From contig OZ218951.1 of the NCBI GenBank assembly GCA_965112735.1, forward strand, positions 930,001-994,000: 64,000 bases of DNA. The letters run 5' to 3'. The stretch comes from Phaeosaccion multiseriatum (lineage: Eukaryota; Ochrophyta, other classes). The notes under the pieces were generated by a model. It was not told the DNA's origin, searched no databases, and worked only from the letters and a program-made list of their open reading frames with translations. Position 1 is the stretch's first letter, and each line of letters opens with the position of its first letter. Of this stretch, positions 12,247 to 22,801 are shown piece after piece. The translations under genes and the position numbers were made by a program.

Positions 12247-12452
12247 TCAACCCCTGATACACTATCCGCCATCCGCTATCGCCGTCACAGCCGGCACGCT
12301 ATCCGCTATCGCCGGCGCCAGCCGGCGCGCTATCCGCTATCGCTGGCGCCAGCTATCCGCTATCGCCGGCGCCAGCCGGCACGCTATCCGCTATCGGCCG
12401 GCGCCAGCCGGCGCGCTATCGAGAATGTGGGCGATAGTGTATCAGGGGTTGA
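12247..12452. mobile_element. Short terminal-inverted-repeat element (MITE-like), copy 1
   Basis: 206 bp bounded by a perfect 20-bp inverted repeat: TCAACCCCTGATACACTATC at 12247-12266, and its reverse complement at 12433-12452. The interior is about five degenerate ~28-bp tandem units built on CGCTATCCGCTATCGCCGGC with the palindrome GGCGCC. It has no coding capacity. The same ends and an inner 'GCCCACATTCTCGATAGCGC' segment recur at 31607-31695 in the opposite orientation, which makes this a dispersed family rather than a chance palindrome. Confidence 0.65.
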
Positions 12453-13763
12453 TCCTCCGCGTCTGCTGTGGCACCAAGGGTCTGGGAAAGGAGACGGGTT
12501 CGGGTCGCTCCTGCCCCGCCTCGCGTTGGCTGGTGCGGTAGCGAAGAGGCACAGCAGCTCGGTCCAGTCTCACAGCCTCCCAGCCAAGGGATGCAGTCGG
12601 TGACGTCACGTCCCACGTACAGTGCTCACGTCACACATTCAACCGTTGCCCCCGCCGACACTCGCACGTAGGCGGCAGCCGTCTGACGCGGTGTAGGAGT
12701 TCGAGCAGTTCCAGCGCTGGTGGTCGTTCTCGCACTCCTGCGGCTCCCTCATGGGACGTCGGAAGGGCTGGTGGTCAGTCAGGCAGCATCTACTGAGGAA
12801 CTGATCTCGAACCAGAGCAAGGCACATCGCCGCCTCCGGAGCCAGCGACACAAGCGCGACGCTTTGATCCACCGGGTCAAACGCGATCCAAGCACGCTAC
12901 GACGATTGCAGCAACTGCGACGCCTTGAAGATGTGACGTTGGTCCTGTTTGCCGGGGCCACCAAAGTCGGCCGTCGTCGCTGGCGTCATCAGCCTCACAC
13001 TCGGCCTCAGTTCCTCCGTTTCTTCAGCCAGCACGCTCTCCAGCTCCTTCCTTCACATAACGACCGCCCCCCAAGCTTCTCTCCATCGAGATTACATTCG
13101 CGATCGAAGAGGAGTTAAAGTCGGACACTGAGCCCTCCCCAACCCATCGCTGCGACCCCTGCCATGCTGCTGCTCGCTGCACACACTCCCACTCGCCATG
13201 CTTGCCCTGGGCTCTTTAACTGTCTGTCTCTCTCCCCTGATGATCTCTGCGGCCGAACACCGACTGCTGTACGCGAAGTGTGCCTGTAGGGGCAGTCAGC
13301 ACGCGGGACAAGAAACACGGTCTTCATCTAGGCACTGAGTGCGAATGTGCGGTCCTGCCGTCAGTCGCGCTGCTTTGCCCTTGGTTGTCCCAGTCGACGA
13401 CCCCATCGCCCCTCGGTCAGCTTGTCGGGACCGTTCTCCATGAGGCACAGGGCAGCATCACACATGGCTATCGTAGTAGAAGCCTCGGCTCTCTCCCTCT
13501 CTCTCTTCAACTCTCCGTGATGCAACATAGCATGCACGGGAGCACGGGAACGCCCCCCTCATCCTCTCTATGCACGGGAGCAAGAGAGGGCCCCTCTCAT
13601 CCTCTCTTGCCTCCTCCTCCGGCAGCAGAGAGTATTACACAGCCTCAACCCCATCAGCACCCCCTGCTAGCCTTCGAACAGCCCTCCCTCTGCAAAGCCA
13701 CAAGTCCAAGGCAGGGCAGTCAGCCACGCAAACGTCACTACACAGTACAGGGGCACCCCATCA

Positions 13764-15782
13764 TCACGCGCCAAGGAGGACGCTGCTGAAAGCCTCGTGC
13801 ATGTTCCTCATGTGCCCGTCTGCTCGGGTGGGAGCGGCCGCTGCCTTCTGCTGGGCCTTCTTCCTGTCTCGCGGGGTCACGTGATCGTACTGGCGCTTGA
13901 GCTGGGAGCTTCCCACCTGTGCATTTGGTCGTTTGTTAGGATGTGTGCGAGAAGGGTGGGGGGAAGTAGGGGAATGAGTGGGAAGTCATACGACAGAGAA
14001 AGAGGGAGGGTGTGAAATGGAGAGACAGAGCGGAGAGAGGGGGGGGGGCAGAGAGGGAGAGAGTGGGGGATAGAAAGAGAAAGAGGAGAGAGAGGGAGAG
14101 AAAGGAGAGACGGAGAGAGAGAAAGAGAGAGCGAGAGAGAGAATGTGTGAGAGGCTAGGATGGGTCACAACACGAGAGAAAGAGAGAGCCAAAGCTCTGA
14201 AAAGGAGCAGTTGGACCTCTTTCAAGTACCTACTTTCTCGGGCAGCGGCGCGTTGATGAGGAGCATTTCTCTGTTTCCGCCCGGAGCAATGGCTTGCTGG
14301 GCCATGGAGTCCTCGAGGCCCAAGTTCATTCCGTCCGTCAGCGTCGTTATCACTTGATCCCTCTCCCCGAGAGCCACCTGTCCCCACGTCAAAGCAAAAG
14401 CAAGACAGACAGAGAGGGAGGGAGAGCGAGAGGGAGAAGGTGAGTGAGGGAGAAGAGAAGTGCGCAGGAGGGCCGAGAGAGACGGGAGAGAGGGGCGTTG
14501 GGGGGTGGAATTCATCTCACGAATTGGCATCACCGTACCGGGGGGCCAAGATACAAGGAACAAACGCCCACCGTCCATGCCCGATCACCATCCCTCTTCC
14601 ATCGTCGGTTCCGCTCTTTCCCTTACTCTCCTCTGCTCTACTCTTCCCCCCTGTTTACTTTGTCACGGCTCGCCCCCCTCCCTTCCTTGCCTCCCTCCCT
14701 CCCTCCCTCGCACCCACCCACCCACCCACTCACCTCCATAACCTCCTGCCTGATCTTGCTCTGCGTATGGAGCCGCCTCTTATCCTCAATCTCCGCATAG
14801 TGTCGCCTTGCCTCCTCCTGCTGTCGCTGGTCCTGGATCTCCTTCTCTGCGATCTGGTCACTGTCCACCGCTCTGGCCTGGTTTGCGGCGATGAGGTCCT
14901 TGTTGGCCTGCTTATATGCCTCCACTCTATCCAGCGTCTCCTGTACGTTGACTCCGTTGACGACATCGAAGATGATGCACTCCACCTCCTCGAGGTAGTC
15001 GTTGTACTGCTCGAGGTTGTCGAAGTCTTCCTGCTGCTTGTTGTAGACCTGCGTTTATCAGGTGGGTTTAGTTCAGTAGAAAGAAGTAGAAAAAGTAGAA
15101 GCACAACCACCACCAGCAGCAGCAGCAGCAGCAGTAGCCAGCGAAATGCAGGAGATGAGAGCCAGAGAGAAGAAGAAAAAAAAAGAGAGAGAGAGAGATG
15201 AGAACAGCAAACAGAGCGCGAGGCGAGTGAGTATTGAGGGGAGGAAAAGAATCACAATCAAACACAAACCGCGAAGCATCACATGAGAGAAAGAACAGCG
15301 TTTGCAAAGTCGAGGGTCAATGGCAACGAAGCAGAGCGCACAGCCCCTCATTCGTACGCACCGCGAGGATTCTCTTCCTCTGCGCAACGTCTCTGCTGAC
15401 TGTGATCTCGTCCAGCGTCTTCTCCGAGAGGTTGCTGCGAGACACCTTCTCTCCGCAGTTTCCGCAGGCGAAGTGCTTGCGGCGGCTCAGCTCTCGCTCC
15501 ACACATGCAGCACAGCTAATGGGGGCCAGCAGCAGCGGCAGCAGCGGCAGCAGCAGCAGCAGGGGGGGGGGTGGACTGCAAGGTTAAATATATCTGTCTT
15601 GGAGACAGTGTGGGAGTGTGTGGGAGGGCTGGAGGGCAGTGGAAGGGGAGGGAGGGGGGAGGAGAAGCCGCGGGCGCCACTCACAATCTGTGCCCGCAAA
15701 CGCTGCTGACGAGAAGCTTGTCTCTTGTTAGGGTATCCGCCTGCGTAGTGCCGCACACGGCGCATTTCTCCAAGCTCTCCAT
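13764..15782 (-). CDS. MNAT1: MAT1/TFB3, RING-finger subunit of TFIIH (CDK-activating kinase assembly factor)
   Basis: Five exons on the minus strand: 15782-15685, 15515-15362, 15048-14734, 14377-14234 and 13916-13764, giving 287 residues (human MAT1 is 309). Residues 7-53 form a C3HC4 RING: C7-x2-C10, C29-x-H31-x2-C34-x2-C37, C50-x2-C53, with 'VCGHRFCAACV' matching the family. Next comes the conserved stretch 'RKRILAVYNKQQEDF' (about 79-93), then 'YNDYLEEVECIIFDVVNG' and a long charged coiled coil (about 125-190) as in MAT1. The C-terminal 95 residues are diverged. MAT1 bridges the CDK7-cyclin H kinase to core TFIIH in transcription initiation and cell-cycle CDK activation. It is transcribed divergently from the GTPBP1-like gene. 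The first intron interrupts the RING. Exon joins all keep frame; the last junction rests on splice consensus. Confidence 0.9.
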
Positions 15783-15941
15783 CCCTTTTTTTTGGAAGGA
15801 TGGAAGAGGGGGAGGGGGGAGGGAAATTGGAGGAGGGGGGGGGGGGGGAAGAAAGTCGATGTGTTCGATTTGTGTTCGATTTTTGTGCTCCCAGCGGGAA
15901 TGATCGCCGAAAAATACCGTAGAGGCAAGAGACCGTAAAGA
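15783..15941. promoter_or_regulatory. 159-bp divergent promoter between MAT1 and GTPBP1-like genes
   Basis: Only 159 bp separate the two start codons. The interval contains an A/T-rich stretch beside the MAT1 ATG, a G run (about 15834-15848), then two tandem copies of GTGTTCGATTT (about 15862-15883), and CGCCGAAAAATACCG near 15906. No TATA box is evident. Sharing is inferred from spacing. Confidence 0.6.
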
Positions 15942-17756
15942 ATGGCGAGCATAATGCATGAGTTGGATGGGAGCGAGGGGAGCACAGACAGTAGGGGGGA
16001 TACGATGAGCAGCAGCAGCAACAGCCGCCCTGCCCTCGTGGAGAAGCACGTTGTTGAAGATCACTCTAATGAAAAAGAGTTTCAGGGAAACGAGATGGAG
16101 AAAGAGGCGGCGAAGGGGAAGGCGGAGGAGGGGAGCAGGACGGATATTCGGATTGCCTGCATCGGGAATGTGGACAGGTGTGTTTACTCACGTGGAAGAC
16201 ACCCGGTCTATAGTGCTCTTTCTGGCCTCGGGCATTATTTCCCCCCCCCTGTTGTTTCTCTTCCCTTAGGGGGCCCCTACGCTCACCCCCTCCCCCCCCG
16301 CTCCTCTTCTTTCTTTCACCTGCTCTTTGGTTTCGCAGCGGTAAGTCTACTCTGATCGGGGTGCTCTCGAGCGCGGCACTCGACGACGGGAGGGGAGCAG
16401 CACGCAGCAACATTCTACGGCACAGACACGAGCAGGTACATGTACAAAGTGGGGAGGGGGATGGGGGACAAGAGCACATTGCAAAGGCCAATGAAGAGGA
16501 TGCAACTAAGAAGATGGTATGCTAGCACAGAGGAGATTTTCACCCCAAGTAGGGGCAAGCCTTTCGCGTGGAAGGAAGCCAATCAAATCCAGCTAAAGCC
16601 TCCGCCTGGTGAGGGCAGGGAGGTTGGCAGGAAGGTCGACACAGAAGTCGTCTCCTTTCGCTTGCGAGAAAGATTAATCCTGTCATGAAGCGGTCAAGTC
16701 AATCAATCTTCGGAGTGATCGATCCCCCTCGCCGCTGGCAAGAACGATCAGTCCCACATCGCCCCTCCCTCACTCGTGCACCGTCCGTTCCTCATTTTGT
16801 TTTGGCGTGTCTCAGGAGAACGGGCGGACCTCTGCCGTGTCGCTGGAGATCATTGGGTACGGAGACAATGGAGAGCAGGTGAGGTCTTGACTGCGGGAGG
16901 GGGGGGTGAGACAAAAGGAGCGTAGGGTAATTGGATTGAGGGTGGGGAGACACAGGGGAGAGGAGGTGATTTGATTGAGGGTAACAAGGCGCGTGTGCCC
17001 CCCTGCTCCTACTCTGTCTTACGCATGACCTCTCGTACCACTTGCCATCCATTAGGTGGTCCCCACGTCCCGCAATCAGTCGCAGAGGTGGAACGAGGTG
17101 CTGCAGCGCAGTGAGCGCTCCATCACGCTCATCGATCTGTGCGGTGAGTGAGTGTGTGAGGGAGGGGGCGAGGAAGGGAGGGAGGGAAGGAAGGAGGGAA
17201 AGGGGGTGTGCTTGAGTTTGGGAGTGGACGAGTGAGGGAGTGAGGGCGTGAGGGCGTGAATGAGGGGGTAAATAGAGACAGGCCGACATGCACGCAAGCG
17301 CTCCACCTTTAGAGACACATGGCCCCCATATGTGATTGTCATGGTGTGACGCTGAGGAGGAAGGAAGGAAGGAAGGAAGGAAGGAAGGAAGGAAGAGAGG
17401 CTATTGACTCGGGAAAGTCTGAACCGCAGCCCTCCCCTCCCCTCCCACCTTGCACCTTTGCAATGCTGCCCGCTCCTCCTCCTCCTCCTCCTCCTCCTCC
17501 TCCTCTTCCTCCTCCTCCTCCTCCCCGCCTCCTCCTCCCTCCTTCCCGGCCCCCTCCTGCCCCTTTGGCTCTATGCTTTGTCCGCCTACCACAGGGCACC
17601 AGGCATATCTCAAGACTACAATCTTTGGTCTCACGGGCATGAACCCTGACTTCTGCTTGCTTGTGGTGGGAGCAAACATGGGTGTGCAGAGGATGACAAT
17701 GGTGGGTGCGGGTGGTGGTAATAGTAGTAGTAGAGACGAGGTGACGAGTAGTAGTG

Positions 17757-17787
<31 letters not shown>

Positions 17788-20261
17788 CACTAGTTACATG
17801 GGCGGAGACGGTGAGGGAGGGATTGAATGAATGAGTGAGGAAGGGCCCACACCTTTCGTCTGGACGGTACTCCTTGCCACCCCTCCGCATGTCCTCCTCC
17901 TCCTCATCTTTCCCTCCCATCCATTTTCTCCCGCCCCACCCGCTTCCCCACCTCCGTCCGGGTGACCATCCCCTGCCATCCGTTGCCATCCGCTGCCACC
18001 CGCTCGTCTCTCTTTCACCTCCCACAGGAGCACATCAGCATCGCCTGTGCTCTGTCCCTGCCCATCGCTGTAGGTGCGTGCGGGGGGCAGTGGGATGGGT
18101 GGGAGGGGCTGTGTGGGTTGTGGTGGGCTCAGCAGCGGCAGCAGTACATGCGATGGGCGTACGTGGTTAGGAGGAGGTTGTGATATACGTTCACCTCTCC
18201 TCCCTTACCTTCATCTTAGTTTCCAACCTCTTTCCTTCTCCCTTCTCTCTCTCTCTCGATCTTCTCTCTCTTAACTCTCTCTCTCCTCTACATCGCCCCC
18301 CCCCCCCCCTCGCTCTCTCTCTCTCTCTTCCTGTCCTCAGTTGTAACGAAGATCGACATATGCCCGCCTACAGTTCTAAAACAGACCCGACAAACCCTCG
18401 CACGCTTCCTACGGCAAAACGACAAAATGCCCTACCCGATGAAGGTTGGCGAACACTTTTTAACACACAAAAGACCAGCACCTCTCAAGGGGGAGGGTGG
18501 AGAGGGTGGGTGGTGTCTCCCCTGTGTCCGTCTTGCAGAGCCCTCCCGTCTCACTCTCACTCTCCCTTTCACGGTTCTCTCTCTCTCTCTTCCTCACACA
18601 TACTCTCTCGTCTTTCTCTCTTGTCTTCCATCGCCTCGCATCCACCCTCTCCCTCCCTCTCCCCTCTCTCTCTCTCTCACACACACACATGCCTCCTACC
18701 CTCCCCCTAGGACGAGAGTAACGTGGACGCCGCTGTGCAGAGTATCAGCAACAACAAGGTCACTCCTGTCTTCGCGGTGTCTAACGTCACGGGTTCGGGC
18801 ATGGAGCTGCTGCGCTCCTTCATCAGCAAGCTCCGGCGGCTAAAGGTGCATCCGTCTCTCAAGGCCCATCCCGTCGATGAGTCGCGGCTGCCCATGTGAG
18901 TGCGTGTGCGTAGATGAACCAAGGAGGACAGGCGATCTAACCCTCAGCGCGCTATTCATGAGTTCATTAACCAATCGTTCACTAACCGTTAACCAATCTA
19001 TCGTTATTGGTGCCGTTAACCAATCGCTTGCGTCTCTCTGCGTAGGCTGCACTTTCCCATCGACGGTGTGTACGAGGTGCGGGGTGTCGGTGTGGTCATC
19101 GGAGGAGCGGTGCTCAGGGGGAGTGTGCATGTCAACCAGACCCTCCTCGTAGGTAAGGAAGCCCCCCCTCTCTCCCTCTTTGCGCTTCCTCCCCTCTTCC
19201 ACGGACACACCCACGCCCACAGCAAATGGAACGGCTCTGCCCCACACCCGTCTCCACCACTCACACCCCCCAACCTACCCACACACACTCACCCACACGC
19301 ACAACCACACACTCACACCCAATGCGAAACGTACGTCTCCTCCTTCCTCACCCTTGAATAACCGCCCACCCTTTCGCAGGGCCGGACCGTGCTGGAGAGT
19401 TCTTCCCCGTGATGGTGCGCAGCATCGAGCACAAGAGACAGCCCATCAAGGAGGCCGTGGAGGGACAGAGCGCCACGCTCGCAGTGCGCTCGCTCAACAG
19501 GAGGCTGGTGCTACGGAGGCCGCTCTTTCGCAAGGGCATGGTGGCCATTCATAGGTATATGGGAAGAGGGGTCAGGAGGGAGAGCAGGAGGGGGACAGCA
19601 GGATGCAAAAGGTGCTGAGCAAGGCAGTTGGGTTTCACACTTCGCTCTCTCATCCTCATCTTGCTCTTGCTCTTGCTCTTGCTCTTGCTCTCCTCTCCCC
19701 TCCCCCCCCCTCCTCTACCTCCGTGGATATCTGTCTCCAACTCACAGCAAGGACCCCCCACTAGCGTGCAGAGAGTTCACCGCAGACGTTGTTATCCTCC
19801 ACCACTCCACCACCATCTCCACGGGCTACCAACCTGTGGTGCACTGCGGGGTGGTGAGGCAGTCGGCCAGCATCGAGGTGAGTGAAACACCGGCTTTGAA
19901 GGTGTCACCTCCCTCTCTCCTCCTCTCTCTGTCTCTGATCTCTCTCTTACCTCTCCTCTCTCACTCTGTCTCCTTCTCTGTCTCATCACTCTGTCTCTTC
20001 CACCCCTCACCTCTTTCTCCCTCCCTGCCTCCCCCTCTCTGCTCTGCTCAGGCCATGTCGTGTCAGTCTCTACGAACGGGCCAGGCCACCTACGCGAGGT
20101 TTCGTTTCCTGTACTTCTCCGAGTACCTGGTGCCAGGCACCACCTTCCTCTTTAGGGAGGGAAGGGCCAAGGGTGAGTGAGTGAGTGAGTGAGTGAGTGA
20201 ATGGGAAGGCACGCAGGCCCTTGCTTCTCTCTCTCTCCCCTCTCTGGCAGGTACACATACG

Positions 20262-20295
<34 letters not shown>

Positions 20296-20633
20296 GACAT
20301 ACATAGGCATACACGCAGCCCTTCTGGAAGGCGTCAAGTCTGCCCTTCTCCCCGCCTGGCCCACGCACTTCACTTACGCTTACCACTGACCTCGCTTTCC
20401 TATGTCCCCTCCTGCCCGCCCTCCCAGGCATTGGCCAGATCAGAGACATTATCCCCCTCACAGCGACGACGACTCACAGCGGGGGGCATGCCCAACACGT
20501 GCACCATGCGAGCGGCGCGGGGCACGGCGCTGGCAAGGGGGTGGCACCCAGTAGCGGCAGCGGCAGCAACGGCGCGGTGGGGGGCGGCGGGGGTGGGGTA
20601 TTAGCAGAGTCTGAAGCGGCCGAGGTGTCTTGA
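15942..20633 (+). CDS. GTPBP1: GTPBP1/GTPBP2-family translational GTPase
   Basis: Thirteen exons: 15942-16177, 16339-16435, 16816-16878, 17056-17143, 17595-17701, 18028-18073, 18341-18444, 18711-18895, 19046-19152, 19380-19554, 19748-19877, 20052-20172 and 20428-20633. They join in frame to 554 residues. G1 is GNVDSGKST (about 75-83), followed by '[18 protein letters not shown]', diagnostic of GTPBP1/2 rather than EF-Tu or eRF3. G3 is DLCGHQ (about 159-164) and G4 is TKID (about 215-218). The beta-barrel domains follow ('[21 protein letters not shown]' region, 'VRSIEHKR', '[13 protein letters not shown]', 'FREGRAK'), then a Gly/His-rich tail. GTPBP1 proteins are EF1A-related GTPases linked to mRNA turnover and ribosome rescue. 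The protein is shorter than animal GTPBP1, mainly at the N-terminus. One donor (18445, GTTGGC) is weak. Most introns are CT-rich. Confidence 0.92.
17359..17395. repeat. GGAA tetranucleotide repeat
   Basis: About nine GGAA/GAAG units inside the fourth intron of the GTPBP1-like gene. Confidence 0.8.
20251..20296. repeat. CA/TA dinucleotide repeat
   Basis: A CA run followed by a TA run inside the last intron of the GTPBP1-like gene (20173-20427). Confidence 0.85.
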
Positions 20634-22801
20634 TGAGCCGCAGCAGCAGCTGCTACAGCAGTTGGTGATACCTGCAGCAGTACAGATATGTCGCGCGAGC
20701 ACTGCAAGTGGGGCAACGAGGGCTTGAGTGCTGAAGGCCTTGCATCGGTGACGGTGCGGGGTCGGGTCTGTTGTTCCTGCGTATATATTTGATGTGAAAA
20801 TCGCGCGAAATGTGAAGAGGACGCATCGGATGAGGGAGAAGAAAGGCTCCGCCTACCCGGAGGATGGGGAATTTGAAGTGAAGCATTGCCACCGAACCGG
20901 AGGTGGCGTATCACCAACACGTGAAGGGAAGCAGCGGCTCGTGGAGCATCTCTCCGCTGCTCTTGGCAGAGCGGACCGCGTCTGGGCTTCTCCAGAGGAC
21001 GAGGCGTATTGTGAGGTGAAGCTGTGGCAAGGTGAGGCCCTGGCTCTTGGTCTCTCTCTCTCACACACACACACTCTCTCTCTCGCACCAACTGGGGTGC
21101 TAGATTGGACGACTTGGGCACCACACGTAGGGCCTGTGGGTGGGGTTGCACTCTCCCAGTCACATCGGGGGGCGGCGAGAGAGAATGGGGAAAAAAGAAA
21201 GAGAAAGAGAGGAGAGAGGGAGAGGGAGGGAGGGAGGGAAGGACGGATATATGGACTTGTCGATAATTACATAGCGAAGGGGTCTGGTTTTGGATATGGG
21301 TGTGTATATGGGAAGGGTCTCGCTGGTGGTGGGCGAGCTGAGATGAAGCAAGCGACAATCAAAGGAAGGCATTGGATGGCATTGCCTTCGCAGGAATGAT
21401 CCAATCATCTCCTTCGCTGCACAGGGGCTGGCGAGAGAGGGGGAATGGAGAGAGGGGGGGTTCCTGTTTGCACTTCACACTGGGGCTACAGGAGCTAAAG
21501 GGGAAAGGAGCGCAGAGGGGCGACGAAATGAAGGGGAAAGGCGAACAACGGAGAGGGAGAAGAGAGAGAAATGAAAGCGCGAGTATGATAGCGACGGCAG
21601 CAGGGGCAGTTGGTGATACAGCAGCAACAGCAGAAGCAGCAGAAGCAGCAGGGGGGGGGAGTTGCGGAGAGGCGAGCTGAGCTTCTCTTGCGCTCTCTGT
21701 GCGGCATCTCACCCCCTTCCTTTCCACCTATCGATCTATTTGCCTACTGTATCTATCGTAGAATTTACGATAGGGCGCAAAGATTGCTTCATTTAAACAT
21801 TTGCTCTTTGCTTTAAAATTTTTTTTTTTTTTTTTTTTTTAGGACACATTGACTTAATAGGGGTCCAGCCTCCACACGAGGGGGGGGGACAAAGTTAATG
21901 AACTAGAGGCATACGGGCAACCTAACGGATTTTCTCAGGCACTTGAGCGGGATAGCAAAGGGACTTTGCTGGAGACAGACCAGTAAATCAATCCATTCCA
22001 TCCTGTCTGATCAGTAGCAGCTGCGGTTGCTGTTCCTATTTGTCTGTAGTTGAGTGAGAAAAGTGGGCAGTGGCGTGGGGACTCTCCCGCCAGCCAGCCA
22101 GAGTGAAGATCTTGAGGTGGGATCAGGCTCCTCTCCGTCACAGCAGGGGAACACACCCAGGCTACAGGCTTGATCGAGCCTCACTGCCTGCTGCTGCCTA
22201 CCTTGAGGCGTAACCATCCTCTTGGCCTTCCATCCCCTCTGTTGCCTCTACGGTGGTAAGGAGCAGATTGCAGACATGGGAGGAGGCTTTGTATGCCTTC
22301 TAACCTCATGATGGGGGATTAGCACTAGACCTGCCTTCCTCCTTTGACATACACATTCGATCAAAGGTTTCAAACTCCATCCGAAGTGTCAGACCATAAG
22401 AGAGTTCATCTTCACTTGTTGACTGTAAGATCCTTTTCTGGGTAAGAAGTAAATTAGGAAGTGCGGCAAGGTGTAAAGCAGTTACCCACATGCACAACAC
22501 CGACTCCTCCCATTCTACGTGGTGTACGCAGTGTGGGGTGGAGTGGAGGGCGCCGAGCCTCTTCCTCCCCCCTCCTTGCTTTGACTGCTTCTCGGCCCTG
22601 AAATCGCGAGCTGCTGTATCACCAACTGCTGCTGCTGCCGCTGCCGCCCTCTCCACCTGGACTGTACCACCACCCGCTACCCACGCCTACACACGCACAT
22701 GCCTCCACCCCCCCCCACTTATCCACACACCTACCCAGTCAGCCTCCCCACCCCCTGACTCAAGCAATTCACCACCTCAGCGCCTCACTTGCCGCACTTG
22801 C
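20634..22801. other. Intergenic region between convergent genes
   Basis: 2.17 kb between the 3' ends of the GTPBP1-like (+) and kinesin (-) genes. It contains three of the four copies of a CAGTTGGTGATACAGCAGC-type motif (about 20657, 21606, 22611), a hairpin CTATCGTA-GAAT-TTACGATAG (about 21753-21773), a run of about 23 T ending in AG (21818-21842), and GA-rich stretches (21170-21240). A plus-strand open stretch at 20794-21030 has mixed composition and ends at a possible donor, but no start context, partner exon or family was recognised. Confidence 0.45.

Larger units (their letters stand above)
11228..13763. other. Region between RWP-RK and MAT1 genes; inverted-repeat element plus unassigned sequence
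   Basis: About 2.5 kb. It holds the RWP-RK upstream region, a terminal-inverted-repeat element (12247-12452) and a short duplication around GCACGGGAGCA (13532-13610). On the minus strand two modest frames look less biased than the surroundings: about 13053-12900 (without a start codon; 'KELESVLAEETEELRPSV') and 12872-12639 (77 codons, five Cys). They might be exons of one small gene, but I could not join them convincingly or recognise a family. Confidence 0.4.

Noticed and set aside
12261-12420. CRISPR-like array of ~28-bp units
   Set aside because: The units are contiguous degenerate tandem repeats with no unique spacers, sit inside a terminal-inverted-repeat element, and the genome is eukaryotic.
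20474-21358. 294-codon minus-strand open frame
   Set aside because: Pro/Ser/Ala-rich, overlaps the last GTPBP1-like exon antisense, and shows no recognisable motif.
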